Shown here piece after piece: positions 21,059 to 32,205 of a stretch of DNA of 64,000 bases (the stretch's first letter is position 1; each line of letters opens with the position of its first letter). Below the pieces are notes generated by a model. It was given only the letters and a program-made list of their open reading frames with translations, was not told the origin of the DNA and searched no databases. The position numbers and the translations under genes are program-made. Origin of the DNA: Pseudomonas sp. PICF141 (lineage in GTDB: Bacteria > Pseudomonadota > Gammaproteobacteria > Pseudomonadales > Pseudomonadaceae); the NCBI RefSeq assembly GCF_002286815.1, contig NZ_MUNM01000033.1, forward strand, positions 62,001-126,000. The letters run 5' to 3'.

Positions 21059-22441
21059 TCAGTCAGCCAATCGCCAGGTCGTGCCGCCCTTGCCGTCTTC
21101 CAGCACCACGCCCATGGCGGTGAGCTGGTCGCGGATGCGGTCGGATTCGGCCCAGTCCTTGTTGGCACGAGCCGACAGCCGCGCCTGGATCAAAGCCTCA
21201 ACCTCAGCCGCATCGACCCGCCCTTCAGCACCGGCCTGCAGGAAATCATCGGCCTCAAGCTGCAACACACCCAGCACGCTCGCCAATTCTTTCAAACGAG
21301 CCGCCAGACCGGCCGCCGCATCCAGATCGCTCTCGCGCAGACGGTTGATCTCGCGGACCATCTCGAACAGCACCGCGCAGGCTTCCGGCGTACCGAAGTC
21401 GTCGTTCATCACCTGAGTGAAACGCTCGACAAAGGCTTCGCCGCCAGCAGGCGCCACGTTCGGCAGGCCTTTCAACGCATGGTAGAAACGCTCGAGCGCA
21501 CCTTTGGCGTCCTTGAGGTTGTCTTCCGAGTAGTTGATCGCGCTGCGGTAGTGGCTCGATACCAACAGGTAACGCACGACTTCCGGGTGGTACTTTTCCA
21601 GCACGTCGCGAATGGTGAAGAAGTTGTTCAAGGACTTGGACATCTTCTCGCCATTGATGCGAATCATGCCGCAATGCATCCACGCGTTAGCGTAGGTCTT
21701 GCCGGTGGCCGCTTCGCTCTGGGCGATTTCGTTTTCATGGTGCGGGAACTCGAGGTCGCTGCCGCCGCCATGAATGTCGAAAGTCTCACCCAGGCAGCAG
21801 GTGGACATCACCGAGCACTCGATGTGCCAGCCCGGACGACCGTCACCCCACGGCGAAGGCCAGCTCGGCTCGCCCGGCTTGGCGCCTTTCCACAGCACGA
21901 AGTCCAGCGGGTCCTGCTTGGACTCGTCGACTTCGATGCGCGCGCCGATGCGCAGGTCTTCGATCTTCTTGCGCGACAGCTTGCCGTAGCCCATGAACTT
22001 GGCGACGCGGTAGTACACGTCGCCATTGCCTGGGGCGTAGGCGTAGCCCTTGTCGATCAGGGTCTGGATCATGCTTTGCATGCCAGCGATGTAATCGGTG
22101 GCCCGCGGCTCCATGTCCGGTTTGAGGATGTTGAGGCGCGCCTCATCCTCATGCATCGCGGTGATCATGCGCTCGGTCAGCACGTTGAACGGCTCGCCGT
22201 TCTCCTTGGCCCGATTGATGATCTTGTCTTCGATATCGGTGATGTTACGCACGTACGTCAGGTCGTAACCGCTGAACCGCAACCAGCGGGTCACCAGGTC
22301 GAATGCGACCATGCTGCGGCCATGGCCCAGGTGGCAGTAGTCGTACACGGTCATCCCGCAGACGTACATGCGCACCTTATTGCCATCCAGCGGCTTGAAA
22401 ACTTCTTTGCTCTTGGTGAGCGTGTTGTAGATCGTTAGCAC
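21059..22441 (-). CDS. cysS: Cysteine--tRNA ligase
   Basis: This 460-aa class I synthetase charges tRNA-Cys. It has the HIGH-type motif as HLGHGRS (37-43), the Zn/Cys site beginning at Cys28 (YVCGMTVYD) with [20 protein letters not shown], and the KMSKS loop in [11 protein letters not shown]. Length is the usual one. It is cotranscribed after glnS, whose stop is 18 nt upstream of the cysS start. Confidence 0.98.
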   Translation of the reverse strand: MLTIYNTLTKSKEVFKPLDGNKVRMYVCGMTVYDYCHLGHGRSMVAFDLVTRWLRFSGYDLTYVRNITDIEDKIINRAKENGEPFNVLTERMITAMHEDEARLNILKPDMEPRATDYIAGMQSMIQTLIDKGYAYAPGNGDVYYRVAKFMGYGKLSRKKIEDLRIGARIEVDESKQDPLDFVLWKGAKPGEPSWPSPWGDGRPGWHIECSVMSTCCLGETFDIHGGGSDLEFPHHENEIAQSEAATGKTYANAWMHCGMIRINGEKMSKSLNNFFTIRDVLEKYHPEVVRYLLVSSHYRSAINYSEDNLKDAKGALERFYHALKGLPNVAPAGGEAFVERFTQVMNDDFGTPEACAVLFEMVREINRLRESDLDAAAGLAARLKELASVLGVLQLEADDFLQAGAEGRVDAAEVEALIQARLSARANKDWAESDRIRDQLTAMGVVLEDGKGGTTWRLAD

Positions 22442-22459
22442 TTTATGTTGTTCCTTGAA

Positions 22460-24157
22460 TCACTGGCCCCACGAATCACGCAAGGTCACGGTACGGTTGA
22501 ATACCGGAGCGCCCGGTTTCGAGTCCTTGATATCCGCGACGAAGTAGCCTTCGCGCTCGAACTGGAAACGGTCTTCCGGTTGTGCATTGCCCAGCGAAGG
22601 CTCGGCACGACAACCAGTGAGAACTTGCAGCGAGTCAGGGTTGATGTTGTCCAGGAAACTGGCGCTGTCTTCGGCCTTTTCAGGGTTGGCCGAACGGAAC
22701 AGACGATCGTACAGACGCACTTCGCACTCGACGCTGGCGGCGGCCGGCACCCAATGCACCACGCCTTTGACCTTGCGGCCTTCCGGGTTCTTGCCCAGGG
22801 TTTCAGGATCGTAGGAGCAACGCAGTTCGACGATATTGCCATCGGCGTCCTTGATCGCTTCGTCGGCACGGATCACGTAGCTGCCGCGCAGACGCACTTC
22901 GCCGTTTGGCTCCAGGCGCTTGTAGCCCTTCGGCGGCTCTTCCATGAAGTCTTCACGGTCGATGTAGATTTCACGGGCGAACGGCAGAACGCGCACGCCC
23001 ATGTCTTCTTTCGGGTGACACGCCAATTCGAGGTTTTCGACCTGGCCTTCCGGGTAATTGGTGATCACGACTTTCAGCGGACGCAACACGCACATGGCAC
23101 GTGGGGCGCTGTGGTCGAGGTCGTCACGGATGCTGAATTCGAGCATGCCGAAATCGACCACGCCGTCGGAACGGTTGGTGCCGATCATTTCGCAGAAGTT
23201 GCGGATCGATTTCGGCGTGTAGCCACGGCGGCGGAAGCCCGACAGCGTGGACATGCGCGGATCGTCCCAGCCATTGACGTGTTTCTCGTCCACGAGCTGC
23301 TTGAGCTTGCGCTTGCTGGTAATGGTGTAGTTCAGGTTCAGGCGGCTGAACTCATACTGACGCGGCTTCGCCGGCACGGGCAGATTGTCGAGGAACCATT
23401 CGTACAGCGGACGGTGGCTTTCGAACTCCAGGGTGCAGATCGAGTGCGTGATGCCTTCGATGGCATCCGACTGACCGTGGGTGAAGTCGTAGTTCGGGTA
23501 GATGCACCACTTGTCGCCGGTCTGGTGGTGATGCGCGTGACGAATGCGATACATGATCGGGTCGCGCAGGTTCATGTTCGGCGAAGCCATGTCGATTTTG
23601 GCTCGCAGCACGCGTGCGCCGTCCTTGAATTCGCCGGCCTTCATGCGGGCGAACAGGTCGAGGTTTTCTTCAACCGAGCGGTCACGGAACGGGCTGTTTT
23701 TGCCCGGTTCGGTCAGGCTGCCACGGTATTCCTTGGCTTGCTCGGGGGTCAGGTCGTCGACGTAGGCCTTGCCGGCCTTGATCAGCTCTACCGCCCAGTC
23801 GTGCAACTGGTCGAAATACTGCGAGGCATAGCGCACTTCACCGGACCATTCGAAGCCCAGCCATTTGACGTCGCTTTCGATTGCGTCGATGTATTCCTGG
23901 TCTTCCTTGGCCGGGTTGGTGTCGTCGAAACGCAGGTGCGTGACGCCGCCGAATTCCTGGGCCAGGCCGAAGTTCACACAGATCGACTTGGCGTGACCGA
24001 TGTGCAGGTAGCCGTTGGGCTCAGGCGGGAAACGGGTGACGATCTGCGTGTGCTTACCCGAATCCAGGTCCGCCTGGATGATCGGGCGCAGGAAATTGAC
24101 CGGTACGGCAGGACCGGTCTTGGAATTCGAGGTCGGGTCGACAGTGGGCTTGCTCAT
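22460..24157 (-). CDS. glnS: Glutamine--tRNA ligase
   Basis: This 565-aa class I synthetase has [15 protein letters not shown] (HIGH motif) and the second active-site motif in TITSKRKLK. The C-terminal anticodon-binding beta-barrels are intact. The reading frame extends upstream to 24220, but the ATG at 24157 (MSKPTVDP) matches family N-termini. glnS and cysS form an operon. The 262-bp gap to ppiB (24158-24419) must hold two divergent promoters; I could not place them with confidence. Confidence 0.97.
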   Translation of the reverse strand: MSKPTVDPTSNSKTGPAVPVNFLRPIIQADLDSGKHTQIVTRFPPEPNGYLHIGHAKSICVNFGLAQEFGGVTHLRFDDTNPAKEDQEYIDAIESDVKWLGFEWSGEVRYASQYFDQLHDWAVELIKAGKAYVDDLTPEQAKEYRGSLTEPGKNSPFRDRSVEENLDLFARMKAGEFKDGARVLRAKIDMASPNMNLRDPIMYRIRHAHHHQTGDKWCIYPNYDFTHGQSDAIEGITHSICTLEFESHRPLYEWFLDNLPVPAKPRQYEFSRLNLNYTITSKRKLKQLVDEKHVNGWDDPRMSTLSGFRRRGYTPKSIRNFCEMIGTNRSDGVVDFGMLEFSIRDDLDHSAPRAMCVLRPLKVVITNYPEGQVENLELACHPKEDMGVRVLPFAREIYIDREDFMEEPPKGYKRLEPNGEVRLRGSYVIRADEAIKDADGNIVELRCSYDPETLGKNPEGRKVKGVVHWVPAAASVECEVRLYDRLFRSANPEKAEDSASFLDNINPDSLQVLTGCRAEPSLGNAQPEDRFQFEREGYFVADIKDSKPGAPVFNRTVTLRDSWGQ

Positions 24158-24419
24158 AGGATCCTTGAACGTACAAGTGCGCGGCCAGTTGGCCAAATCA
24201 AAGCGGCTGTTATAAATCAAAGGGGCTTATCATAGCCGATGCTGTCAAGTGGCTGACAGAGCAGGCCGGCAATCGGTTGCATTTAATCGGTTGCCAATGA
24301 AAAACAGCCTCGAAATTCGCGCCCGGCACGCTAAACTGCGCACCTTGGCCGACACTGGCCGGACCGGTTGAGGGCTGTAGAGCCCCGAAACCCACGAATT
24401 CCTAGAATGAGTACTCATC

Positions 24420-24923
24420 ATGACCCAAGTCAAACTGTCCACCAACTTCGGCGACATCGTCCTGGAGCTGAACGCTGAAAAGGCACCACTGACTGTTGCC
24501 AACTTCATCGAATACGTCAAAGCCGGTCACTACGAAAACACCATTTTCCACCGTGTCATCGGCAACTTCATGATCCAGGGCGGTGGTTTCGAGCCAGGCA
24601 TGAAAGAAAAGAAAGACAAGCGCCCAAGCATCCAGAACGAAGCCGACAACGGCCTGCCGAACAAGAAGTACAGCGTCGCCATGGCCCGTACCATGGAACC
24701 GCATTCGGCTTCCGCCCAGTTCTTCATCAACGTGGCTGACAACAGCTTCCTGAACCACAGCGCCAAGACCGTTCAGGGCTGGGGCTACGCCGTATTCGCA
24801 GAAGTGGTTGCCGGTACTGACGTGGTCGACAAGATCAAAGGCGTGGCGACTACATCCAAAGCCGGCCACCAGGACGTACCCGCAGAAGACGTGATCATCG
24901 AGAAAGCCGAGATCATTGAGTGA
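24420..24923 (+). CDS. ppiB: Peptidyl-prolyl cis-trans isomerase B (cyclophilin)
   Basis: A 167-aa cytoplasmic cyclophilin with no signal peptide. Active-site blocks are [13 protein letters not shown] (catalytic Arg), [13 protein letters not shown] and the Trp-containing [12 protein letters not shown]. It assists proline isomerisation during folding. The stop overlaps the GTG start of lpxH, so the two are likely cotranscribed, an arrangement common in pseudomonads. Confidence 0.96.
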   Translation: MTQVKLSTNFGDIVLELNAEKAPLTVANFIEYVKAGHYENTIFHRVIGNFMIQGGGFEPGMKEKKDKRPSIQNEADNGLPNKKYSVAMARTMEPHSASAQFFINVADNSFLNHSAKTVQGWGYAVFAEVVAGTDVVDKIKGVATTSKAGHQDVPAEDVIIEKAEIIE

Positions 24924-25648
24924 TACTGCTGATTTCAGACTTGCATCTGGAAGAGGAGCGCCCGGACATTACCCGGGCGTTTCTGGATTTGCTCGCTGAA
25001 CGTGCCCGCTCAGCGAGTGCGTTGTACATTCTGGGCGACTTTTTCGAGGCGTGGATTGGCGACGATGCCATGACGCCCTTCCAGCGTTCCATCTGCCAGG
25101 CCCTGCGGGATTTGAGCGACAGCGGCACGGCCATTTTTCTGATGCACGGCAATCGCGACTTCATGCTTGGCCAGGCCTTCTGCAAACAGGCCGGCTGCAC
25201 GTTGTTGAAAGACCCGAGTGTCGTGCAGTTTTACGGCGAGCCGGTGCTGTTGATGCACGGCGACAGCCTCTGCACCCGCGACGAAGCTTATATGAAGCTA
25301 CGACGCTACCTGCGTAACCCGATCACCCTGTTCATCCTGCGGCACCTGCCCTTGCGCACTCGTCATAAACTGGCGCGCAAGTTGCGCAGTGAAAGCCGGG
25401 CGCAGACGCGGATGAAGGCCAATGACATTGTCGATGTCACGCCGGAAGAAGTGCCGCGGGTCATGCAGGCCTATGGCGTGAAAACCTTGATCCACGGCCA
25501 CACCCATCGCCCCGCCATCCACAAGTTGCAGATTGGCGAACAGGCGGCCAAACGCATCGTGTTGGGGGATTGGGATCGTCAGGGCTGGGCGTTGCAGGTG
25601 GATGAACAAGGGTTTGCGTTGGCGCCGTTTGATTTCGTTACGCCCTAA
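24920..25648 (+). CDS. lpxH: UDP-2,3-diacylglucosamine diphosphatase
   Basis: This 242-aa calcineurin-like metallophosphoesterase cleaves UDP-2,3-diacylglucosamine to lipid X in lipid A synthesis at the inner membrane. Metal-ligand motifs are all present: SDLHL (Asp/His), GDFFEAW, HGNRDF and HGHTHRP. The start is GTG at 24920, overlapping the ppiB TGA by 4 nt (GTGA). No ATG exists nearer the conserved N-terminus ILLISDLHL. Confidence 0.96.
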   Translation: MILLISDLHLEEERPDITRAFLDLLAERARSASALYILGDFFEAWIGDDAMTPFQRSICQALRDLSDSGTAIFLMHGNRDFMLGQAFCKQAGCTLLKDPSVVQFYGEPVLLMHGDSLCTRDEAYMKLRRYLRNPITLFILRHLPLRTRHKLARKLRSESRAQTRMKANDIVDVTPEEVPRVMQAYGVKTLIHGHTHRPAIHKLQIGEQAAKRIVLGDWDRQGWALQVDEQGFALAPFDFVTP

Positions 25649-25667
25649 AAACCAAAAAGATCGCAGC

Positions 25668-25756
25668 CTTCGGCAGCTCCTACGGTATTGCGTACGCCCA
25701 TGAATATGGATGTACGCGGCCTTTGCAGGAGCTGCCGAAGGCTGCGATCTTTTGAT
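25668..25756. repeat. Inverted repeat (AAGATCGCAGCC family)
   Basis: Arms AAAAGATCGCAGCCTTCGGC / GCCGAAGGCTGCGATCTTTT, extended by CAGCTCCT, enclose about 35 nt. It lies between the convergent lpxH and tamB genes and could serve as a bidirectional terminator, because both arms end in A/T runs. A single arm occurs at 11706-11740. Confidence 0.85.
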
Positions 25757-25765
25757 CTTGGGGAG

Positions 25766-28700
25766 TTAGAAATCCCGCTTGTAGAAGATGTCCAGCGAAC
25801 TGGCCACGCCGCTGGCGGCTTCGAGGTAGACCTTTTTGCTCAGTTTGTAGCGCAAGGCGATGGTGTTGGCCGGTTCGAATACCCCGACGCCATAACGCAG
25901 GCTGAGTTTTTCCGAAATGTTGCCGCTAGCCACCACGGCGGTGTTGGCGCCGCTGCCTTCGGTATCGAGCTGAAAGTCCTGAATGCCCAGGTTCTTGGCC
26001 AAGCCGCTGGTCACCCCCGAACTGCCCATCAAACCTAACCCGAGGGCAGCCTGGGCGAGCATGTTGTTGTCTTCACCGGTAGTGCTCAGCGGACGCCCCA
26101 GCACCAGATAAGACAACGCCTGCTCCTGACTCATCGCCGGTTCGGAAAAGATCTGCGTGGTCGGCTGCTCGGCACTGCCACTCAAGCGGATGCCGGCGAT
26201 GACATCGTCGGTCTGACGAATCGCTTCGATGTCGAGGTACGGCTGATCGATGGGACCTGCGAACAACAATCGTGCCCGGCGCACCGTCAGTCGCTGACCG
26301 TAGGCGCGATAACGCCCCTCGTTGAGCCACAGCTCGCCACGGGTATCCATGTTGTCGCCGATATGCACCTGGCCTTGCAGGTTGGCGGTCAGGCCGAAGC
26401 CGGCAAAACTCAGTTTGTCCTGGCCCACCACGACGTCGATGTCCATTGCCATGGCCATCGGCGGTTTGCCCTCTTCGGTCTGCTGGCCGACGATCACCGT
26501 GTCATCGGAGACCTTGACAGTCGATGGCGGCAACTCGCGCACGATGATCTCGCCCTTGGGCACCAGCACTTTGCCGACGATTGCCAATCTGTCGTCCTTT
26601 ACGGAGATCTTCAGGTCCGGGGCAACTTCCAGCGCGGCGTAGGGCTCGACGGTGACTGGCAATTGCGAGCCCTTGAGCGCCAGGTCCACCACCAACGCCT
26701 GGCCCCAGGCAATGTTGCCATTGAGGCTGCCCTGCCCGGTCTTGCCGCTTTTCCAGCCGCCGTTCAGTTGCACGGTTTCGCCGGCAATCACCGCTTGAAG
26801 TTGCAAGGCTTCGAGGGCCATGGGCAGTTCAGGCCCGGAGACTTCGCCGTCGCGCAGCTCAAGGTTGCCATTGACCAGCGGCGCCAGCAGTCCGCCGGAC
26901 AAGGTGCCGCTGCCGCTCAAATGCCCGGTGAGTTTCTCGACCATTGGCACAAACGGCCGCGCCACCGACAAGTCCAGGCCACTGAGGCGGAATGAACCGG
27001 TCAGTGGTTTGTTCTTCGCCAGCGGGTTGATCTGCGCCTGAACCATCAGTTCACCGAGTTTGCCGCCGACAAAGTTGAGGTCGGTGTCGATGCGCTTTGG
27101 CGTGAGTTTGCTGGTGAGTTTCAGGGTCTGGTACGGGAAATCCAGCCATTGTTCCTTCTCGCGCATACGCAAGGTGCCGCCACTGGCGTCGATGCTGACC
27201 AGGCCGTTCGGGCCGCTGGCCGGCAAGTCCAGTTGCAGGTCGGCGTTGAGCTTGCCTTGCCAGGCGAAATCCTTCGGCAACCATTGGGCGAGGCTGTCGA
27301 TGGGGAACTGTTTGAGGTGATAACGCAGCTTCGGCTCGGGCATCAAGCGCTGATCTTCGCCGCACAGGCTCGCCGGGCCGGAGATCCAGCAATGAGCGCC
27401 GAAGTTGATTTTGCCGTCCGCCAGTCGCTCAAGCTTCGCCGGATTTTGCAGTTTCCAGTCCTGGCCACCGGCCTGGACCAGCCCACTGGCCAGACGCCCG
27501 CGCCAATTGCCCTTGTCCAGCGCGCCGTCGAGACCAAGCGCCAATTTCAGCTTCGGTCCTTGCAGATCGAGGGCGAGTTTCTGGTTTTTGATGTCGCCCT
27601 GACCGCTGGCGGTCAATGTGCCCAGTGACGTGTCGCCGGTCTGAATGCCGCTGCCCTTGAGGTCGATTTTTGCCCGCTGGGCGCTGTCGAGGGTAGCGTC
27701 CAGATTGAGGCTTTTCAGGCGATGGTCTTCGAAGGCCAGTTGCGTGCCTTGCAGACCGAGCTTGCCTTGTGGCGCCTTGAGCGTGCCGGCGACATCGACC
27801 CGACCATTGAGCTGACCGCGCAGTTGCGGCCAGAGCTGGGCCAGACGCGGCATCTTGATGTCGATCTGGCCGGTGAGTTTCTGTTGCAGGCTGCCCTGAC
27901 CGATGATGCTGTTGTCGCCAAGGCGAATCTGCAACGCGCTGAGGTTCCATTGCTCGCCGCCACCCTCGGCCTTGGCTTGCAACACCGCCGGTTGCCCGCG
28001 CAGCTTGCCTTTGAGGTCCAGGTCGGCAGTCAGACTGAGTTGTTCATTTTTCATCTCGCCTTTGCTGCGCAATGGCCCAGCCAAGGTACCTGGCAACTCC
28101 GCGAGCCAATACGCCGGGTTGATTGCCGAGAGGTCCAGCGCCGTATCCCAGGCGACACCGTCGGCGAACTGCAGATTCAGGTGTCCTTCGGCCTTGCCCT
28201 GCCCGGCTTCGAGTTTGAATTGCGGCAGGTGGATTTTGCTCAGATCGCCGCTGAACGGGCTGTTCAGACTGAACGCCCCGGCCGGGCCATCCAGTGCGGC
28301 TTTGAAGTTACCGATGTAGTTGCCGTCAGTGTAGGAGACTTCACCGTTGAAGCTGCGCAGCGCCACTTGCGGCTCGTCGATCAGCGGATAGAGGCGATGC
28401 CACGGGAAATCCAGCCAGTCGATTTTTGCATCAGCACTCAGGCCTTTGCTCCAGTCCATTTGCCCGGAGAGTTTGAGGCTTTGTTTGTCGTTGGCCGTCA
28501 GGTCGAGGCCGGCGATCTGCGCGCCCCTAGCGTCGACCTTGCCTTGCAGCAACAGCGCAACCGGGCCTTGCTCTGCGGGTAACGTGGCTTTGCCGAGCAA
28601 CTGGTAACCGTTTTTCAGGTCGCCGTCGCCCGTGAGTTCCAGTTGATTGAGTTGCAGGGTATCGGGTAGATCGGCGGCGGGTTTGAAGCCGTCGGCGGTG

Positions 28701-29434
28701 ATGCGCACTTTTGCCGGCAGGTTTTCCGCCAGCGGTTGCAGTTCACCAGTGAGTTGGCCGTTCAGGTAGCCGCTGCTGTCGGCTTTCAGGTTCAGGGTTT
28801 TCAGCAGATCGCCATCTACTTTCAGGGCCAGTGTCCAAGGCTGGGGCGCCGGCAGCGTCAGTTTGCCTTCGGCGGTCAGCGGCCAGTTACCGCTCGGTTG
28901 CAACAGGCCGGACAGGTTCAGGCTCAGTTCATCACGTTGCAAATGCACCGAGTCGATCTGCAAACCCTTCTCGGTCCAGTGTGCCGCCAGTTGCAGCCCC
29001 TTGAGCTCTTCACTGCCGTTGAACAGCACGCGGCCGATTTTGACGTCGCCCAATTCAATGGCCAGCGGTAATTGCAAGTCCGGCAGGCTGATCGGCCCGC
29101 TGCTTTCCTCCTCCACGCCCGGCGGAAATTGCAGGCTGACCTGCTCGACCTGCAATTGTTCGATGCACAACGTCATGCGCATCAGGCACAACGGCGACCA
29201 GGCGAAAATCGCCTTGTCCAGTTCAACCCGGCTGCTGTCCTGCTTCCATACCAGATGATCGGCGCTCCACTGCCCGCCCAAACGGCCCTGGAAATTCTCT
29301 ACGGTCAAACCCGGCACAAACCCGAGCGCCCAACGACTGCCCGCCGGAGTGCCCAGCACGCAGACCAGTGTCAGCACGATCAGCATCAGCAGCGCCGGAA
29401 TCGCCAGCAGCGTTATTTTCAAACCACGATTCAC
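25766..29434 (-). CDS. tamB: Translocation and assembly module subunit TamB
   Basis: This 1222-aa AsmA-like protein has an N-terminal transmembrane anchor (ITLLAIPALLMLIVLTLVCV). A very long periplasmic beta-taco follows, and the conserved DUF490/TamB C-terminal domain (FSEPAMSQEQALSYLVLGR ... DIFYKRDF). It bridges inner membrane and outer-membrane TamA, with roles in autotransporter assembly and phospholipid traffic. The start is GTG at 29434 and overlaps the tamA TGA (GTGA), so the two are coupled. Confidence 0.95.
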   Translation of the reverse strand: MNRGLKITLLAIPALLMLIVLTLVCVLGTPAGSRWALGFVPGLTVENFQGRLGGQWSADHLVWKQDSSRVELDKAIFAWSPLCLMRMTLCIEQLQVEQVSLQFPPGVEEESSGPISLPDLQLPLAIELGDVKIGRVLFNGSEELKGLQLAAHWTEKGLQIDSVHLQRDELSLNLSGLLQPSGNWPLTAEGKLTLPAPQPWTLALKVDGDLLKTLNLKADSSGYLNGQLTGELQPLAENLPAKVRITADGFKPAADLPDTLQLNQLELTGDGDLKNGYQLLGKATLPAEQGPVALLLQGKVDARGAQIAGLDLTANDKQSLKLSGQMDWSKGLSADAKIDWLDFPWHRLYPLIDEPQVALRSFNGEVSYTDGNYIGNFKAALDGPAGAFSLNSPFSGDLSKIHLPQFKLEAGQGKAEGHLNLQFADGVAWDTALDLSAINPAYWLAELPGTLAGPLRSKGEMKNEQLSLTADLDLKGKLRGQPAVLQAKAEGGGEQWNLSALQIRLGDNSIIGQGSLQQKLTGQIDIKMPRLAQLWPQLRGQLNGRVDVAGTLKAPQGKLGLQGTQLAFEDHRLKSLNLDATLDSAQRAKIDLKGSGIQTGDTSLGTLTASGQGDIKNQKLALDLQGPKLKLALGLDGALDKGNWRGRLASGLVQAGGQDWKLQNPAKLERLADGKINFGAHCWISGPASLCGEDQRLMPEPKLRYHLKQFPIDSLAQWLPKDFAWQGKLNADLQLDLPASGPNGLVSIDASGGTLRMREKEQWLDFPYQTLKLTSKLTPKRIDTDLNFVGGKLGELMVQAQINPLAKNKPLTGSFRLSGLDLSVARPFVPMVEKLTGHLSGSGTLSGGLLAPLVNGNLELRDGEVSGPELPMALEALQLQAVIAGETVQLNGGWKSGKTGQGSLNGNIAWGQALVVDLALKGSQLPVTVEPYAALEVAPDLKISVKDDRLAIVGKVLVPKGEIIVRELPPSTVKVSDDTVIVGQQTEEGKPPMAMAMDIDVVVGQDKLSFAGFGLTANLQGQVHIGDNMDTRGELWLNEGRYRAYGQRLTVRRARLLFAGPIDQPYLDIEAIRQTDDVIAGIRLSGSAEQPTTQIFSEPAMSQEQALSYLVLGRPLSTTGEDNNMLAQAALGLGLMGSSGVTSGLAKNLGIQDFQLDTEGSGANTAVVASGNISEKLSLRYGVGVFEPANTIALRYKLSKKVYLEAASGVASSLDIFYKRDF

Positions 29435-31158
29435 AGCTCAGGCCCCATGGAAAAGTGCAGTCGAATGCCGCCGTCGTCGTCCATCGCGTGGGCCAGGTCG
29501 AGGCGAATCGGCCCTACCGGCGAGACCCAGCGCACACCAATACCGACGCCGGTCTTGAGGTTCGGCAGTTCAAGTGTGTTGAAGGAGTTGCCCTGGTCGA
29601 TGAAGGTGGCGACCCGCCATTTTTCGGCGACGGAGTATTGATACTCGACGCTGCCGGCCACCATGTAGCGGCCACCGATACGGTCGCCATCGGAGTTTTC
29701 CGGGGACAGGCTCTGGTAGTCGTAACCGCGCACGCTCTGATCGCCACCGGCGAAGAAGCGCAAGGACGGCGGCACCGATTTGTACCCGTTGGTGGCGCTG
29801 CCGCCGACCTGCACCCGACCGAGAAAACGGTGTTTGTCGAAGACTGTGGTCAGGCCTTTGACCAGCGCCGTGCCGTAGAGCAAGTTGGTGTCCGAACCCA
29901 ATCCTTCCTTGGCGACTTTGGTTTCGAATTGCAGGCGATAACCGTTGTGCGGATCGATGCGGTTGTCGCTTTTCAGATAGGAATAACTCACACCGGGCAT
30001 CAGCAACGTGCTGAGCCCCGAATCGTCACCGAGTTTGTATTCCTCGTGCTGCCATTTGAGGGACACCACCCGCTGCCAGCCGCTGGGCAACTTGCTGTGC
30101 CATTCGGGGCCGAGGGTCAGCAATTTGCTGAGGGTATCAGTGCCGGCGATCTCTTCGTTCTGATAACCACCGGCAAAGCGCAGTTTGTCGGTCAGCGGTG
30201 GATCCAGCGGCACGTCGTAAAACAGCCCGACGTTCTGCCGTGGCGCCGAAATCTCGGCCTCCCAGCCATAACTGTGCCCTTGGGGATTGACCCAATGCCG
30301 GGTCCAGTTGGCTTTGGCCCGTGGACCGACATCCGTGGAAAAGCCCAGACCGAGGCCCATGGTCCGTGGCTTGCGGGTTTGGAGTTTGACCGCCACCGGG
30401 ATCACGTCGTCCTTGGATGCGGTCGGCGCCGCGTCGACGCGCACGCCCTCGAAATAGCCGCTCGATTGCAGCGCCTGATTGAGTTCGGCGATCAGTTCGG
30501 AGTCGTAGGGCGTACCAGCCTTGAACGGCACCATGCGTTGCAGCAGGTCTTCATCGAATGGCGTGTCACCTTCAAAACTGACTTTACCCAGCGCATAGCG
30601 CGGGCCGCTGTCGTAGATCAATTCGATGTCGGCGACACCGGCGCGCGGGTCCACCAGGAGTTTCTGGCGGGTGAAGCGCCCATTGAAAAAGCCATAACGC
30701 GAAGCCTGGTTCTGGATCAGCCGCTTGGCGTCCTCATAACGGCCATGGTTAAGCACCGCACCGGGTTTGAGCAGATCGCTTTTGGGCATTCGAAAGGACT
30801 TGAGGGAGGCCGCCGGGCCGTCGACGCGCATCGTGACGTTGCGCAAATGGATCGGCTCACCGGGTTCGATGTTCAGCACCAGGCGTGGCGTCTTGCCGCC
30901 CTTCACGTCGCTGTCGATTTGCGGCTGGTAATAACCCAAGGCCTGGGCGGCCTTGCGCGCCTGTTCTTCGGCGCCGCGACTGAAGCGCAGCAAGGCTTCT
31001 TCATCGCGATCGCCGAGGCTACCGATATAGCCTTCTATATTGGCCTTCAGTTCATCGTTGGACGGTTTGATCCGCACATCCAATTCACTTTGCGCCAGCG
31101 CCGCACCGCTGAAGATCAGCATCAGCACGCCACTGGTAAATCTTCCGGAAAACTTCAT
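29431..31158 (-). CDS. tamA: Translocation and assembly module subunit TamA
   Basis: This 575-aa Omp85-family outer-membrane protein has signal peptide MKFSGRFTSGVLMLIFSGAA ending ALA. Three N-terminal POTRA domains follow, then a 16-strand barrel with the family motif near GGDQSVRGYDY and a C-terminus ending FSMGPEL. The ATG at 31158 is chosen because the signal peptide begins there; the open extension to 31278 overlaps the next gene. Confidence 0.95.
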   Translation of the reverse strand: MKFSGRFTSGVLMLIFSGAALAQSELDVRIKPSNDELKANIEGYIGSLGDRDEEALLRFSRGAEEQARKAAQALGYYQPQIDSDVKGGKTPRLVLNIEPGEPIHLRNVTMRVDGPAASLKSFRMPKSDLLKPGAVLNHGRYEDAKRLIQNQASRYGFFNGRFTRQKLLVDPRAGVADIELIYDSGPRYALGKVSFEGDTPFDEDLLQRMVPFKAGTPYDSELIAELNQALQSSGYFEGVRVDAAPTASKDDVIPVAVKLQTRKPRTMGLGLGFSTDVGPRAKANWTRHWVNPQGHSYGWEAEISAPRQNVGLFYDVPLDPPLTDKLRFAGGYQNEEIAGTDTLSKLLTLGPEWHSKLPSGWQRVVSLKWQHEEYKLGDDSGLSTLLMPGVSYSYLKSDNRIDPHNGYRLQFETKVAKEGLGSDTNLLYGTALVKGLTTVFDKHRFLGRVQVGGSATNGYKSVPPSLRFFAGGDQSVRGYDYQSLSPENSDGDRIGGRYMVAGSVEYQYSVAEKWRVATFIDQGNSFNTLELPNLKTGVGIGVRWVSPVGPIRLDLAHAMDDDGGIRLHFSMGPEL

Positions 31159-31222
31159 AGCGCGGATGCTATCACGAGCCTGGGGGCCTGATAGAGCCTG
31201 ACCTGCCGCGAAAGTTCTACTG

Positions 31223-31873
31223 TTATGCCGTTGCCGTTTGTAACACCTGCGGATTCGCATGGAAAAACACGTGCTCAAGAATCGGGCCGACTGCTACTTC
31301 ACCGATTTCCTCATAGCCTTGTCGTTTATAGAACTCCAGATAACGAGGATTCCCGGTGTCGAGGATCACGCCTTGGGAGTGTTCATCGACGGCGCACCAG
31401 TTGTGCACCGCTTGCAGCAGTTGTTCGCCGAAATGCTTGCCCTGGAATTGCGGGTGAACCCCCAGCAATGGCAAAACATGCACCGCATCGGACGGCACGC
31501 ACGCCATGACGGCGGCATGGTAATCGAGGTAGCGTCGGGTACAGCGAAATCCGGTGCTGAGCACCATTCGCAAGCGCCAGGCCCAGCTTTCGGTGATGCC
31601 CAGGCGGCGTTGCGGCGGTGCGATCAGGGCGATGCCGATCAAACGGTCATTGACCAGCAGGCCGATGGCTGGCAACTCCTGAAGAAAGTGTTGCTTGACC
31701 AGTTCGCGCACCGTCGCCCGTACTCGCTGTTCGTAACCGGGGCGCTCGGCCTCGAACAGATAGCCGAATGTCGGCTCGTGCCGGTACGCCTGATACAACA
31801 AGGAGCGTGCTTCGCGGGAATAGCCGCTGTCGAGCATGTGGATATCGGCAATGGCGGTCGAGGTTTCGGGCAT
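31223..31873 (-). CDS. GNAT-family N-acetyltransferase
   Basis: A 216-aa protein with the Gcn5 acetyl-CoA-binding loop in LPLLGVHPQFQGKHFGEQLL and the C-terminal NPRYLEFYKRQGYEEIGE element. The substrate cannot be told from sequence. It lies upstream of tamA in the same direction, with 64 bp between, and may be cotranscribed. The ATG at 31873 has a GGGGAGAA leader. Confidence 0.88.
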   Translation of the reverse strand: MPETSTAIADIHMLDSGYSREARSLLYQAYRHEPTFGYLFEAERPGYEQRVRATVRELVKQHFLQELPAIGLLVNDRLIGIALIAPPQRRLGITESWAWRLRMVLSTGFRCTRRYLDYHAAVMACVPSDAVHVLPLLGVHPQFQGKHFGEQLLQAVHNWCAVDEHSQGVILDTGNPRYLEFYKRQGYEEIGEVAVGPILEHVFFHANPQVLQTATA

Positions 31874-31997
31874 AACGGTCGTTCTCCCCTGGGCGCGGCT
31901 CAGAAGGCCACGTTCTTATTGGTACGAGCCTTTGGGTGGCTTCACAGTTCCCCAGACAGGTATAGACCAAGCCGGGAGCTTCATCGACCGGGCTGAC

Positions 31998-32096
31998 GCC
32001 TTCGCGGGCAAGCCTCGCTCCTACAAGGTTCGCGTCGAGCCACGATTAAATGATCAACACCCAATTTGTAGGAGCGAGACTTGCCCGCAAAGAGGC
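31998..32096. repeat. REPIN between the GNAT gene and xthA
   Basis: Arms CCTTCGCGGGCAAGCCTCGC with TCCTAC, and TGTAGGAGCGAGACTTGCCC with GC, are inverted around about 45 nt. Besides this element, the 332-bp gap 31874-32205 shows no other structure I can name. Confidence 0.9.
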
Positions 32097-32205
32097 CCGA
32101 TCTGCCAACACATCTCTGACAGAACACCACGAATCGCCTTACCCCAAGGCTGGCCCCATTCCTACATGTCAGCTAGCATCGCACTTTTGCCAGGACTGCC
32201 GACCA

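Noticed and set aside
22445..24235. A 596-codon plus-strand frame opposite glnS.
   Set aside because: glnS is certain from its motifs; the opposite frame shows no recognisable domain.
29368..31191. A 607-codon plus-strand frame opposite tamA.
   Set aside because: Antisense shadow of a well-identified Omp85 protein.
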